Of a stretch of DNA of 20,708 nt, positions 6,845-14,188 are shown piece after piece. Within the stretch, counting starts at the first letter, position 1. Each line of letters begins with the position of its first letter. The DNA comes from Veillonellaceae bacterium (GTDB lineage Bacteria; Bacillota; Negativicutes; Veillonellales; Veillonellaceae). The notes beneath the pieces are model-generated. The model was not told where the DNA came from. It was given only the letters and a program-made list of their open reading frames with translations, and ran no database searches. The stretch spans positions 1 through 20,708 of the forward strand of contig CAAFQR010000201.1 of assembly GCA_900765165.1 (NCBI GenBank). The letters are read 5' to 3'. A program made the position numbers and the translations under genes.

Positions 6845-7264
6845 ATGAACGCAATTAAGAAACTTTTATTTACCTTTGATTATCAGAACGGTGGCTTGTT
6901 GTTCTACCGTATCGTATTAGGCTTGTCCATGATGTTCCATGGCTATTTGAAATTCGCCGGCGGCGAAAAGATGTTGTACGGCGTAGGTCATATGTTGGCC
7001 GGCTTCGGTATCAGCGGCGGTTACTTAGCGTTAGGTACCATGGCTGCTACGGCTGAAATGTTGGGCGGCTTGCTCATCATCTTAGGCTTGTTCAGCCGTC
7101 TTGGTTCTTTGCTCGTAATTGGCACCTTGTTTGTAGCTACGATGGTTGACTTAGGTCATGGCTTCTTCAAATGGGATTACCCGTCTCAGATGATGTTTGG
7201 TGCGTTGATGCTCCTCATTGTTGGCCCTGGCCGCTACAGCTTTGACTGGAAACATCGCAACTAA
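6845..7264 (+). CDS. DoxX family membrane protein (second copy)
   Basis: Paralogue of the protein encoded at 6090-6503, well over half identical by eye along the whole length. It shares LLFYR, SMMFHGYLKFAGGE, VGHMLA, FFKWDYPSQM and the GPGRYSFDWK end. Four membrane helices are predicted. An upstream in-frame TTG at 6836 is only one base from the AGGAAGG ribosome site, so the ATG at 6845 (139 aa) is preferred. It has its own promoter, a hairpin-bearing leader and its own terminator, so the two copies are transcribed separately. Function is unknown beyond the family link to membrane redox proteins. Confidence 0.9.
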   Translation: MNAIKKLLFTFDYQNGGLLFYRIVLGLSMMFHGYLKFAGGEKMLYGVGHMLAGFGISGGYLALGTMAATAEMLGGLLIILGLFSRLGSLLVIGTLFVATMVDLGHGFFKWDYPSQMMFGALMLLIVGPGRYSFDWKHRN

Positions 7265-7317
7265 GGTCGGTTGCGGCTTGTCATTTCACAGTGACTTTGA
7301 AAATCGAATAGAATTTG

Positions 7318-7349
7318 AAAAACACCGGATGTAACGTTCGGTGTTTTTT
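7318..7349 (+). terminator. Rho-independent terminator after the second DoxX gene
   Basis: AAAACACCG (about 7319-7327) pairs with CGGTGTTTT (7339-7347), extended by an A-T pair past a bulged G, and ends in a run of six Ts. The stretch 7350-7440 shows nothing else of note. Confidence 0.85.
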
Positions 7350-7446
7350 GTTATGTAAGCGAAAAACGACGATTAAGCAGGAGAAAAGGCGCTTGAAGGA
7401 AAATTATGTTAAGTAAGATGAATGCGTAGATGAGGGGGCTATATGT

Positions 7447-7854
7447 ATGGCAGCATTGCAGAAGATAAAGAACCCAATAATACGATTGATGTTGAACGGC
7501 ATAAGCGATATGGATGTGAAGGAAGCCTATGAAATTTACCCGTGGGTTCTTAAGCAGCTACGGCACAACGATTTGCCTTTTAATGAAACCGTCATGCCTT
7601 TAGTGGTGATGCGGGCGTGGATAGATCGGGTGGCGACAGAGGCCAATATTCAAGGCATTGATACGCGGAAGGTGATAACGCGGCGGCACATCCAACAGGT
7701 CTATTTTGAGTCCTATAAGAATTACCGCAACAGTGCGTCGTGGTATCTCTATTTTTACATTGTGTACAATCCGGAGCTGGACTTAAATTTAGACAAGAAA
7801 TGTTTAGATGAGAAACTGTTAAAGGTCTTAAAACTCGATAATGAGATAGTTTGA
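7447..7854 (+). CDS. Hypothetical protein (135 aa)
   Basis: Not recognised. A soluble protein, probably mostly helical, with no signal peptide or membrane segment. Notable stretches are DMDVKEAYEIYPWVLKQL near residues 21-38, an aromatic run SASWYLYFYIVYNPELDL near residues 96-113, and a lysine/leucine-rich C-terminus. The start is supported by GAGGGGG (7432-7438) eight bases before the ATG. It lies upstream of hemE on the same strand with about 160 bases between, but an inverted repeat and a separate -10 lie in that gap, so it is probably not part of the heme operon. No terminator is visible after it, so some readthrough is possible. Confidence 0.7.
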   Translation: MAALQKIKNPIIRLMLNGISDMDVKEAYEIYPWVLKQLRHNDLPFNETVMPLVVMRAWIDRVATEANIQGIDTRKVITRRHIQQVYFESYKNYRNSASWYLYFYIVYNPELDLNLDKKCLDEKLLKVLKLDNEIV

Positions 7855-7885
7855 TATAAACAGCAATCTTGCGGATTGGCTCTGA

Positions 7886-7939
7886 TTTCGATATACTTCT
7901 ATTTTCAAGCATGCACTATATCGAAAAATGTGGTAAAAT
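7886..7939 (+). promoter_or_regulatory. Heme operon promoter with 10-bp inverted repeat (candidate operator)
   Basis: TTTCGATATA (7886-7895) and TATATCGAAA (7917-7926) are exact reverse complements with 21 bases between, so their centres lie 31 bp apart, close to three DNA turns. An extended -10, TGG-TAAAAT (7931-7939), follows at once, so the right arm covers the -35 region. No T-tract follows, which argues against a terminator. The position suits a repressor or activator of heme synthesis; the regulator is unknown. Confidence 0.55.
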
Positions 7940-8015
7940 GTTTTGTAAGCTATTTTATCGGATATACGAGCAGGCCCCAGAGGACACGGCACCGCCCGAT
8001 GTCGAGGGGAGAAGG

Positions 8016-9056
8016 ATGAGCATAGCAATGAATGAAACGTATTTACAGATTATACGCGGTGAACACACGCCGTATACGCCGGTTTGGTTTATGCGCCAAG
8101 CAGGTCGTAGCCAAGCCGAATATCGACGGATTAAGAAGTCGTATTCGTTGTTTGAGATTACCCGGCAACCGGAGCTGTGCGCGTATATTACGAAGTTACC
8201 CGTAGACGAATATGGGGTAGATGCGGCCATCCTGTATAAGGATATTATGACGCCGTTGGCGCCTATGGGCGTAAATGTAGAGATTAAAAGCGGCATTGGG
8301 CCGGTGATTGCGGACCCGATTCGCACTGCTGCAGACATTGAGCGACTGCGGCCATTACAGGTTGAACAAGACCTGCCGTACATGACGGAAACGATTCGAA
8401 TTTTAACATCAGGCATGTTGCACGTGCCATTAATCGGCTTTGCCGGCGCTCCCTTTACGTTGGCTAGCTATTTAATCGAAGGCGGTCCGTCCAAGAATTA
8501 CAATAAAACGCGACGCATGCTGGTGGCTCGTCCTGATTTGTGGGACCAGCTCATGCAGGTATTGTCGGACATGACGATTACCTATTTGTCGGCTCAGGCT
8601 GACGCCGGTGCCAATGCGTTGCAAATCTTCGACTCCTGGGTAGGAGCGGTCAGCGCCGATGAGTATCGGCTTCGAATTTTCCCGCATATGAAGTGTATCG
8701 TGGCGTCCTTGAAGGAACAGCATCCGGACGTACCGGTTACCATGTTTGGCGTGGGGACCTACCATTTGTTGCCGTTATGGGCGCAGCTGCCGGTAGATGT
8801 TATCGGTCTTGATTGGCGTTGCCATCCGTCGGAAGCGAAGGGCTTAGGCATTACGCAGACCATTCAGGGCAACTTAGACCCGGCGTATTTATTTGCGGAT
8901 TGGTCGATTATCAAAGGGGAAATCGATCGTATTTTAGAAGCAGGCCGTGAACACGGTCGCCATATATTTAATTTGGGCCACGGCGTGGTCCCCGATGCCG
9001 ATCCGGAGGTGTTAAAGCGCATTGTCGCTTACGTACACGAAAAATCGGCGCGGTAG
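8016..9056 (+). CDS. hemE: Uroporphyrinogen decarboxylase
   Basis: Removes four carboxyl groups from uroporphyrinogen III to give coproporphyrinogen III in the cytoplasm. The family signature PVWFMRQAGR is at residues 22-31, followed by SQAEYR where many enzymes have YLPEYR. Other conserved segments are YKDIMTPL, GFAGAPFTLASYLIEGG, IFDSWVGAVS, GLDWR, IQGNLDP and a C-terminal FNLGHGVVPDADPE. The frame is open from 7869, but GAGGGGA (8004-8010) five bases before the ATG at 8016, together with the family length, gives a 346-aa protein; ATG 8028 is a weaker alternative. It is the first gene of hemE-hemH-hemY-hemQ, six bases before the next frame. An inverted repeat overlaps its promoter. Confidence 0.97.
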   Translation: MSIAMNETYLQIIRGEHTPYTPVWFMRQAGRSQAEYRRIKKSYSLFEITRQPELCAYITKLPVDEYGVDAAILYKDIMTPLAPMGVNVEIKSGIGPVIADPIRTAADIERLRPLQVEQDLPYMTETIRILTSGMLHVPLIGFAGAPFTLASYLIEGGPSKNYNKTRRMLVARPDLWDQLMQVLSDMTITYLSAQADAGANALQIFDSWVGAVSADEYRLRIFPHMKCIVASLKEQHPDVPVTMFGVGTYHLLPLWAQLPVDVIGLDWRCHPSEAKGLGITQTIQGNLDPAYLFADWSIIKGEIDRILEAGREHGRHIFNLGHGVVPDADPEVLKRIVAYVHEKSAR

Positions 9057-9074
9057 AAAAGGATGATACACCCT

Positions 9075-9983
9075 ATGAAAAAACGGGTAGGTTTATTGGT
9101 TATGGCCTACGGAACTCCGCGGACCGAAGCGGAGATTCTGCCTTATTATACACATATTCGGCATGGGTATCCGCCCACAGCTGATGAAATAAAAGTCCTC
9201 ACCGAACGGTATCGCGCCATTGGTGGCGTGTCGCCGTTAGCGGCCATTACGGAGCGCCAAGCGGCAGAGCTCCTGCGGCAGCTCAACGAAAATGCCGTTG
9301 ACTGTGAATATAAGCTCTATATTGGCAATAAGCACACCAGTCCTTTTTTGGAGGATGCGGTTACGGCCATGGCTGAAGATGGCATAACAGAAGCGGTGGC
9401 TATTGTGATGGCGCCGTATTTTTCGCTGTTCGCTACAGAAGCGTACTTTGAACGGGCGCGTCGTCGTGCGGGCCGTTATGGCATGACCATTAAGACCGTA
9501 GAAGCGTGGCATGAGGAGCCGGGCTTTCGGGATTATTGGCGCAAAGCGCTAGTGGAAACGCTGGCGAAGACGAAGGGCGATGACTATGTGAAGGTGATTT
9601 TCACGGCTCACAGCTTGCCGTATCACGTAATCCACATGGGCGATACGTATCCGGAAGCAGTGCAGGCAACGGCAGCGGCCATTGCAAAGGAAGCCGGTAT
9701 TGATACGTACGAGCTGGCATGGCAAAGCGCCGGTGTGCGCGGTGACTGGCTGACGCCGGATGTGCTTACCGTAACGCGGGAGCAAGGCAAGCCGGGGGAC
9801 ACGATGGTCTATGTGCCCATCGGTTTTGTGTGCGATCATTTGGAAGTGCTTTACGACAATGATATTGCGTGTAAAGCCCTGTGTGATGAATTAAACCTTA
9901 CGTATCTGCGGGTTCCTATGCCCAATACAGATACAGTATTTATCGGCGCGATGCGACGTGCCGTAGAGGAGGTGGCGCTATGA
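9075..9983 (+). CDS. hemH: Ferrochelatase (coproporphyrin ferrochelatase)
   Basis: Inserts Fe2+ into the porphyrin ring. In the Bacillota pathway implied by the neighbouring hemQ, the substrate is coproporphyrin III. The N-terminus GLLVMAYGTP, the segment PYYTHIRHG and the catalytic residues His179 (FTAHSLPY) and Glu257 (CDHLEVLYDND) are all present. WQSAG is also conserved. An in-frame ATG at 9063 touches the AAAAGG ribosome site directly, so the ATG at 9075, which begins MKKRVGLL as in the family, is preferred (302 aa). It is probably a soluble or membrane-associated monomer. Its stop overlaps the hemY start by four bases (ATGA), so the two are translationally coupled. Confidence 0.95.
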   Translation: MKKRVGLLVMAYGTPRTEAEILPYYTHIRHGYPPTADEIKVLTERYRAIGGVSPLAAITERQAAELLRQLNENAVDCEYKLYIGNKHTSPFLEDAVTAMAEDGITEAVAIVMAPYFSLFATEAYFERARRRAGRYGMTIKTVEAWHEEPGFRDYWRKALVETLAKTKGDDYVKVIFTAHSLPYHVIHMGDTYPEAVQATAAAIAKEAGIDTYELAWQSAGVRGDWLTPDVLTVTREQGKPGDTMVYVPIGFVCDHLEVLYDNDIACKALCDELNLTYLRVPMPNTDTVFIGAMRRAVEEVAL

Positions 9984-11362
9984 GCCGAATTGCTGTTATT
10001 GGCGGCGGTTTAACAGGTCTGGCCACGGCGTACTATTTAGGCCGTAGCGAGGCTACAGCGTCTATCGATGTATTTGAAAAGGAAAGCCGCTTCGGCGGTA
10101 AGATTAAGACAAAACGCGTAGATGGCTATGTCGTTGAAGTCGGCCCTGATTCGTATTTAGCGCGTAAGCAGGCTATGACCGATTTGATCAATGACTTAGG
10201 CTTAGGCGACACGTTGGTTGCCAATGCGGTAGGACAAGCGTATATTTACGATCGAACCCGGATGTATCCCATTCCGGGTGGCTCTATCGTGGGAATCCCT
10301 ACCGAATTTGTCCCCTTTGCGAAATCTACGCTGATTTCCTGGACTGGTAAATTCCGTGCCTTGCAGGACTACTTCAAAAGCCCGTACCCTACAGACGGCG
10401 ACGTGTCTATCGGCGACTTTTTCAATTACCATTTAGGTAGTGAAATGATGGACAAGCTCATAGAGCCTCTGTTGTCGGGGATTTATGGTGGCAATATTTA
10501 TGAATTAAGCCTTGATGCGACGTTCCCTGATTTCCATAGTTTGGAACGACGGGCCGGCAACATGGTCAAAGGCATGATGGCTGCGAAAAAACAGCGCCGT
10601 AGCACCGGGACAGCGCCGAAAGGCATGTTCCGTCAGGTGACAGGCGGTTTGGAATCTATCATCGATGCGTTGACGTCGAAGATGCCCGGTAATGTGGCTC
10701 TCCATAGCAATGCACCGACGATGTCTATTGAAAAGGGCGCTACCGGTGGCTATGTGTTAAATGGTGAGGCAGATAAGCCGTACGATTCGGTGATTATCAC
10801 CACACCGCCACAGGCTTATGTGGATTGGTTTACCGAAGACAGTGCCTTTGACGTGCTCCGTCACATGGATTTATCGTCCTGCGCCATTGCCGTTATGGGC
10901 TTTGAACGAGCTACCTTTGATGCGCCGTTAAATGGTACGGGCTTTGTTATTACCCGTACGACGAAAACGCCGTTGACGGCTTGCACGTACATTTCATCCA
11001 AGTGGCCTCAAACGACGCCGCAGGACAAGGTGGTGCTCCGCGTGTTCCTGGGTAAACCGGGCGACGACACGGTGCAACGCTTAGACGAAACGGCGTTAGG
11101 TGAATTGGCATTACAGGAAATTCAGCGCATTATGAATTTCAAGGCTAAGCCTCTATGGGTAGAAGTGACGCGCCTTCATAAGAGCATGCCGCAATATAAG
11201 GTGGGGCATCGAGAACGCATTGCGTCCCTTAAGCAACATGTGGCTGAAGCGTATCCGGGCTTGCATTTGATTGGTACACCTTTTGATGGCGTTGGTATGC
11301 CGGATGGGGTGCAGCAGGCGAAAAAACTGGCTGATGCTTGGCCCGTTGTAAAAGAAAAATAG
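9980..11362 (+). CDS. hemY: Coproporphyrinogen III oxidase / protoporphyrinogen oxidase (HemY/CgoX type)
   Basis: An FAD-dependent enzyme that oxidises coproporphyrinogen III to coproporphyrin III in Bacillota using molecular oxygen as acceptor; formerly annotated as protoporphyrinogen oxidase. Length is 460 aa. The dinucleotide-binding motif VIGGGLTGLATAYYLGR is at residues 6-22, followed by the acidic residue that binds ribose and by FGGKIKT. The C-terminal FDGVGMPDGVQQAKK closes the FAD site. The start overlaps the hemH stop by four bases and has a strong GAGGAGGTG site (9966-9974). A non-terminator hairpin follows before hemQ. An oxygen-using enzyme is notable if the host is a strict anaerobe; another electron acceptor is possible. 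Confidence 0.93.
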   Translation: MSRIAVIGGGLTGLATAYYLGRSEATASIDVFEKESRFGGKIKTKRVDGYVVEVGPDSYLARKQAMTDLINDLGLGDTLVANAVGQAYIYDRTRMYPIPGGSIVGIPTEFVPFAKSTLISWTGKFRALQDYFKSPYPTDGDVSIGDFFNYHLGSEMMDKLIEPLLSGIYGGNIYELSLDATFPDFHSLERRAGNMVKGMMAAKKQRRSTGTAPKGMFRQVTGGLESIIDALTSKMPGNVALHSNAPTMSIEKGATGGYVLNGEADKPYDSVIITTPPQAYVDWFTEDSAFDVLRHMDLSSCAIAVMGFERATFDAPLNGTGFVITRTTKTPLTACTYISSKWPQTTPQDKVVLRVFLGKPGDDTVQRLDETALGELALQEIQRIMNFKAKPLWVEVTRLHKSMPQYKVGHRERIASLKQHVAEAYPGLHLIGTPFDGVGMPDGVQQAKKLADAWPVVKEK

Positions 11363-11372
11363 TTATTGACGA

Positions 11373-11399
11373 GCTGCGGTGCTGTAACAGTATCGCAGC
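11373..11399 (+). other. Intergenic hairpin between hemY and hemQ
   Basis: GCTGCG (11373-11378) pairs with CGCAGC (11394-11399), and CTGT pairs with ACAG inside. There is no T-tract downstream, so termination is unlikely. It may be an mRNA processing or stability element that sets the hemQ level separately. Confidence 0.5.
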
Positions 11400-11438
11400 C
11401 GAATTATAGCAGTTAGATTCTCTATAAAGGAGGTTCAG

Positions 11439-12242
11439 ATGGATACAAATACTACAGAAACTACGATGCACGGTCATGGCGGTCCGCAAGGCGCACCGGC
11501 GTCGGATATTGATTCGAAGGCTGTATTGACCTATGAAGGTTGGTTCAGCATTCACGCCGTATATGGCATTAATTATGAAAAATGGCAGTCTTGGACCGCT
11601 GAAAAGCAGGCTCAGGCACTCCGTGAATTTAAAGGCTTCTTAGCCGAATTGGAAGTTGGTCACGAAGCGCACACGTCCAGTTATGCGCTGTATCACGTAG
11701 CCGGCGGAAAAGGTGATTTGCTGTTCTGGTTCTTGCAGCCTACGCTTGAAGAAGTGACGGATGTTGAAATGAAGCTTCGCAAGCTTCTCATCGGCGCTAT
11801 GCTGGAACCGAAGAGTTCCTTTGTGTCGGTTATCGAAGTAAGCAATTATATGAAGTTTGATATTAATCATCCGCGCGTACAGGCTCGCTTGTATCCGAAG
11901 GTACCGCGCCTTAAATATATTTGCTTCTATCCTATGAGTAAAAAACGCGAAGTGGGCGAAAACTGGTACATGACGCCGCGCGAAGAACGTGGTCGCATGA
12001 TGCGTTCGCACGGTCAGATTGGTCGCAAGTACGAAGCAACGGTTAAGGAATTTACTACCGGTGCCTATGGCCTTGATGACCATGAATGGGGTATTACGCT
12101 TATGTGTGATGATCCGGTGCCGTTCAAGAAGCTGGTACAGGAAATGCGCTTTGATGAAGTAAGCGCTCGTTTCGCATTGTTCGGTCATTTTACCGTAGGG
12201 ACCTTAATGGATGAAGACCGATTAGCAAAGGTATTTGGTTAG
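11439..12242 (+). CDS. hemQ: Coproheme decarboxylase (HemQ/ChdC, chlorite dismutase-like)
   Basis: Converts coproheme to protoheme by two peroxide-dependent decarboxylations, the last step of the coproporphyrin-dependent pathway. Length is 267 aa. The catalytic tyrosine is probably Tyr164 in FYPMSKKR and the proximal heme ligand His191 in RSHGQIGRKY; their 27-residue separation equals that of the family's catalytic Tyr and His. NWYMTPREERGRMM and GLDDHEWG are also family features. The N-terminus carries about 28 extra residues with MHGHGG, a His/Gly-rich stretch that might bind metal. The ribosome site AAAGGAGGT (11427-11435) is nearly ideal, suggesting high expression. It lies 76 bases after hemY, without a terminator between. 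Confidence 0.96.
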   Translation: MDTNTTETTMHGHGGPQGAPASDIDSKAVLTYEGWFSIHAVYGINYEKWQSWTAEKQAQALREFKGFLAELEVGHEAHTSSYALYHVAGGKGDLLFWFLQPTLEEVTDVEMKLRKLLIGAMLEPKSSFVSVIEVSNYMKFDINHPRVQARLYPKVPRLKYICFYPMSKKREVGENWYMTPREERGRMMRSHGQIGRKYEATVKEFTTGAYGLDDHEWGITLMCDDPVPFKKLVQEMRFDEVSARFALFGHFTVGTLMDEDRLAKVFG

Positions 12243-12271
12243 GATTCAACGAGAAAGGTAGCAGGGGGCCT

Positions 12272-13384
12272 ATGAATTTTTTTCGTGAGTATAGGCCGAT
12301 TATCGGCTTAATCGTCTTTGCTGGGATTATCAGTCTTATTGTGCTGAACTTTACCACGGTGACCCATGGCATTTCTCGTGTTATTGATGCGGTGATGCCC
12401 TTGGTTATTGGGCTGTGTACCGCTTTTATACTCAATATTGTGGTCACGCCCTTTGAGCGGATTTACTTTCCTAAGTCCCAAAAGCCGTGGGTGGCGAAAA
12501 CGCGGCGCCCTGTATGTATTGTGCTAGCCATCTTGGCGGTGCTCCTCATCTTGGCGCTGGTTGGTAGCTTGGCGTTGCCGCAGCTGGCTCATTCGCTGAC
12601 CATCGTGGTTAATGTACTGCCCATGTTGTATCATGATTTCCAAAATTACATCAATCAGCATACGGCGGCTATGCCGTTCTTGGTGCAGAACCAGGTGATG
12701 AATTCGGTGTCGCCGGACAGCATTTTGCAGAACGTAAGCAAGGTTGGTGCCGACGGTGGCCGGTACTTGATGCGTACTATGGGCCAGGCCTTTGAAATGA
12801 TTATCAACGTTGGCATTGGTTTAATCTTTGCCATTTACGTGTTGGCGCAGAAGGATACCTTGGCCGAGCAAATCGAACGACTGTTGCGCGTGTATGGTGG
12901 TGGTAGTAGCTTGCCGCGACTCCGTCATGTGCTCAGTGTGGCCAATGATGTGTTCAGTAAATTTTTCATCGGCCAGTTCTTAGATGCGTTGATCTTGGGC
13001 ATCATGGTCGGCATTGCTTTGGGCATTGCCGGTGTTTCCTACGCACTGCCTATTGGCTGCGTGGTTGGGTTAACGGCGTTAGTGCCGTTGTTAGGCTCGT
13101 ATATAGGTGGCGCTATGGGGGCACTTATGCTATTGGCTGTGAGTCCTATGCAGGCGCTTATGTTTATCATTATCTTAGTAGTGATGCAACAAATTGAAGG
13201 GAATCTCATTTACCCGCGCATTGTCGGTGGATCCGTTGGGTTACCGGGCATTTGGGTGTTTGCAGCCATTACCTTAGGTGGTGCTTTGTATGGTATTTTA
13301 GGCATTTTGATTAGCGTGCCGTTGGCAGCGACTATCTATCGTTTAGTCCGTGAAGATGTAGCGGCGCGAATCAAAAAAATATAG
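12272..13384 (+). CDS. AI-2E family transporter (PerM-like membrane protein)
   Basis: An integral membrane protein of 370 aa in the AI-2E/PerM family. Known members export autoinducer-2-like molecules or act in ion/solute exchange, but most have no proven substrate. About eight hydrophobic segments are visible: two near the N-terminus (residues 10-30 and 38-60), one near 80-105, a soluble loop, one near 170-195, and a C-terminal bundle from about 230 to 360. The conserved QQIEGNLIYPRIVGGSVGLPG is near residues 305-325. It begins 29 bases after the hemQ stop with a GCAGGGGG site and no terminator between, so it may be the last gene of the heme operon. A role in porphyrin or heme export is only a guess from position. 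Confidence 0.9.
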   Translation: MNFFREYRPIIGLIVFAGIISLIVLNFTTVTHGISRVIDAVMPLVIGLCTAFILNIVVTPFERIYFPKSQKPWVAKTRRPVCIVLAILAVLLILALVGSLALPQLAHSLTIVVNVLPMLYHDFQNYINQHTAAMPFLVQNQVMNSVSPDSILQNVSKVGADGGRYLMRTMGQAFEMIINVGIGLIFAIYVLAQKDTLAEQIERLLRVYGGGSSLPRLRHVLSVANDVFSKFFIGQFLDALILGIMVGIALGIAGVSYALPIGCVVGLTALVPLLGSYIGGAMGALMLLAVSPMQALMFIIILVVMQQIEGNLIYPRIVGGSVGLPGIWVFAAITLGGALYGILGILISVPLAATIYRLVREDVAARIKKI

Positions 13385-13402
13385 TATTCGTAGGCATACT
13401 TA

Positions 13403-13411
13403 TGCTATACT
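13403..13411 (+). promoter_or_regulatory. Extended -10 promoter for the PepSY gene
   Basis: TGC-TATACT is an extended -10, 20 bases after the stop of the AI-2E gene and 40 bases before the ATG at 13451. No good -35 was seen. Confidence 0.5.
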
Positions 13412-13450
13412 AGAGTAATATCAAAAGAGAAATTGCAGGAGGCAGTGACT

Positions 13451-14065
13451 ATGAATAAAAAAATAATCTTCCGTTTAACTTTGGGAGCATTTTTACTTGG
13501 TTCTACCGCTTTCGGTGTAGCCGGCACGGCTAGTGCCGCGGATGCGACCGCCACTTCGGCGACGGCTGCCACAGCGACTGCTGCGACGACCGCTACGACA
13601 GAACATAAGTCCATGGTATTATCCATGCGTGATGTGGCTGGTATTTTCTTGGCTAAATATCCGAATTCGGCCGTTCATTCCATTAGCTTACAGCCGGAAA
13701 ATGGTAAATTTGCTTATAAAGTAAGCGGCTATACGGTACGTAATACCTACAATATTTCCGTAGATGTTATTACCGGTAAGATTACGAAAGAAGAAGTAGA
13801 TGGCCGTGAAAAGGACATTCCGTCTAAGATTTTTAACCCGTTAGCTGTAATTGACCCGCACAAAGCAGAACAGATTGCGGTGGCTGCTGCCGGCGATGGC
13901 AGTATTGCTAAGGGCTGGAGCTTAGAAGCCGATAAAGGCGCTGTTGAATATACGGTAACCGTATATCGCAACAACACTGAAAAATTGTACATTATTATGG
14001 ATGCCGTAAACGGCAACGTAGTTAAGAAGAGTCTTCCGGAAAAATTACCCTTAGAAGAAGACTAA
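13451..14065 (+). CDS. Secreted PepSY-domain protein
   Basis: A 204-aa exported protein. Residues 1-30 form a signal peptide with a cleavage site near TASA-ADA. Next comes a low-complexity Ala/Thr linker (about residues 30-52), probably an unstructured spacer. Two PepSY-like repeats follow: one around residues 55-115 (YKVSGYTVRNTYNISVDVIT) and one around 130-195 (VEYTVTVYRNNTEKLYIIMD). PepSY domains occur in peptidase inhibitors and secreted binding proteins; no partner is visible here. The frame is open from 13433, but AGGAGG (13437-13442) eight bases before ATG 13451, together with the signal peptide, fixes the start. It may share a transcript with ktrB through the hairpin region that follows. 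Confidence 0.85.
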   Translation: MNKKIIFRLTLGAFLLGSTAFGVAGTASAADATATSATAATATAATTATTEHKSMVLSMRDVAGIFLAKYPNSAVHSISLQPENGKFAYKVSGYTVRNTYNISVDVITGKITKEEVDGREKDIPSKIFNPLAVIDPHKAEQIAVAAAGDGSIAKGWSLEADKGAVEYTVTVYRNNTEKLYIIMDAVNGNVVKKSLPEKLPLEED

Positions 14066-14093
14066 TCGACAATCATTGGCAATAGCAATGGTG

Positions 14094-14165
14094 AGGAATT
14101 ACACATGCACATTTTTACATTGTGAAAATGTGCATTTTCCTTCATTTTCACGAATTGTAATTCCT
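14094..14165 (+). terminator. Terminator / possible attenuator between the PepSY gene and ktrB
   Basis: The terminator-like stem ATGCACATTTT (14105-14115)/AAAATGTGCAT (14125-14135) is followed by four Ts. A competing stem, GTGAAAATG (14122-14130)/CATTTTCAC (14143-14151), uses part of the same sequence, so the two cannot form together. An outer pair, AGGAATTAC (14094-14102)/GTAATTCCT (14157-14165), encloses both. No clear promoter for ktrB was found between here and 14189. This layout can be read as termination versus antitermination, but that is inference. Confidence 0.6.
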
Positions 14166-14188
14166 TTATTTAAGTAGTAGGTAACAAT

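Noticed and set aside
14066..14188. c-di-AMP (ydaO) riboswitch ahead of ktrB
   Set aside because: The interval is only ~120 bases, AT-rich, and lacks the GC-rich conserved core expected of that class.
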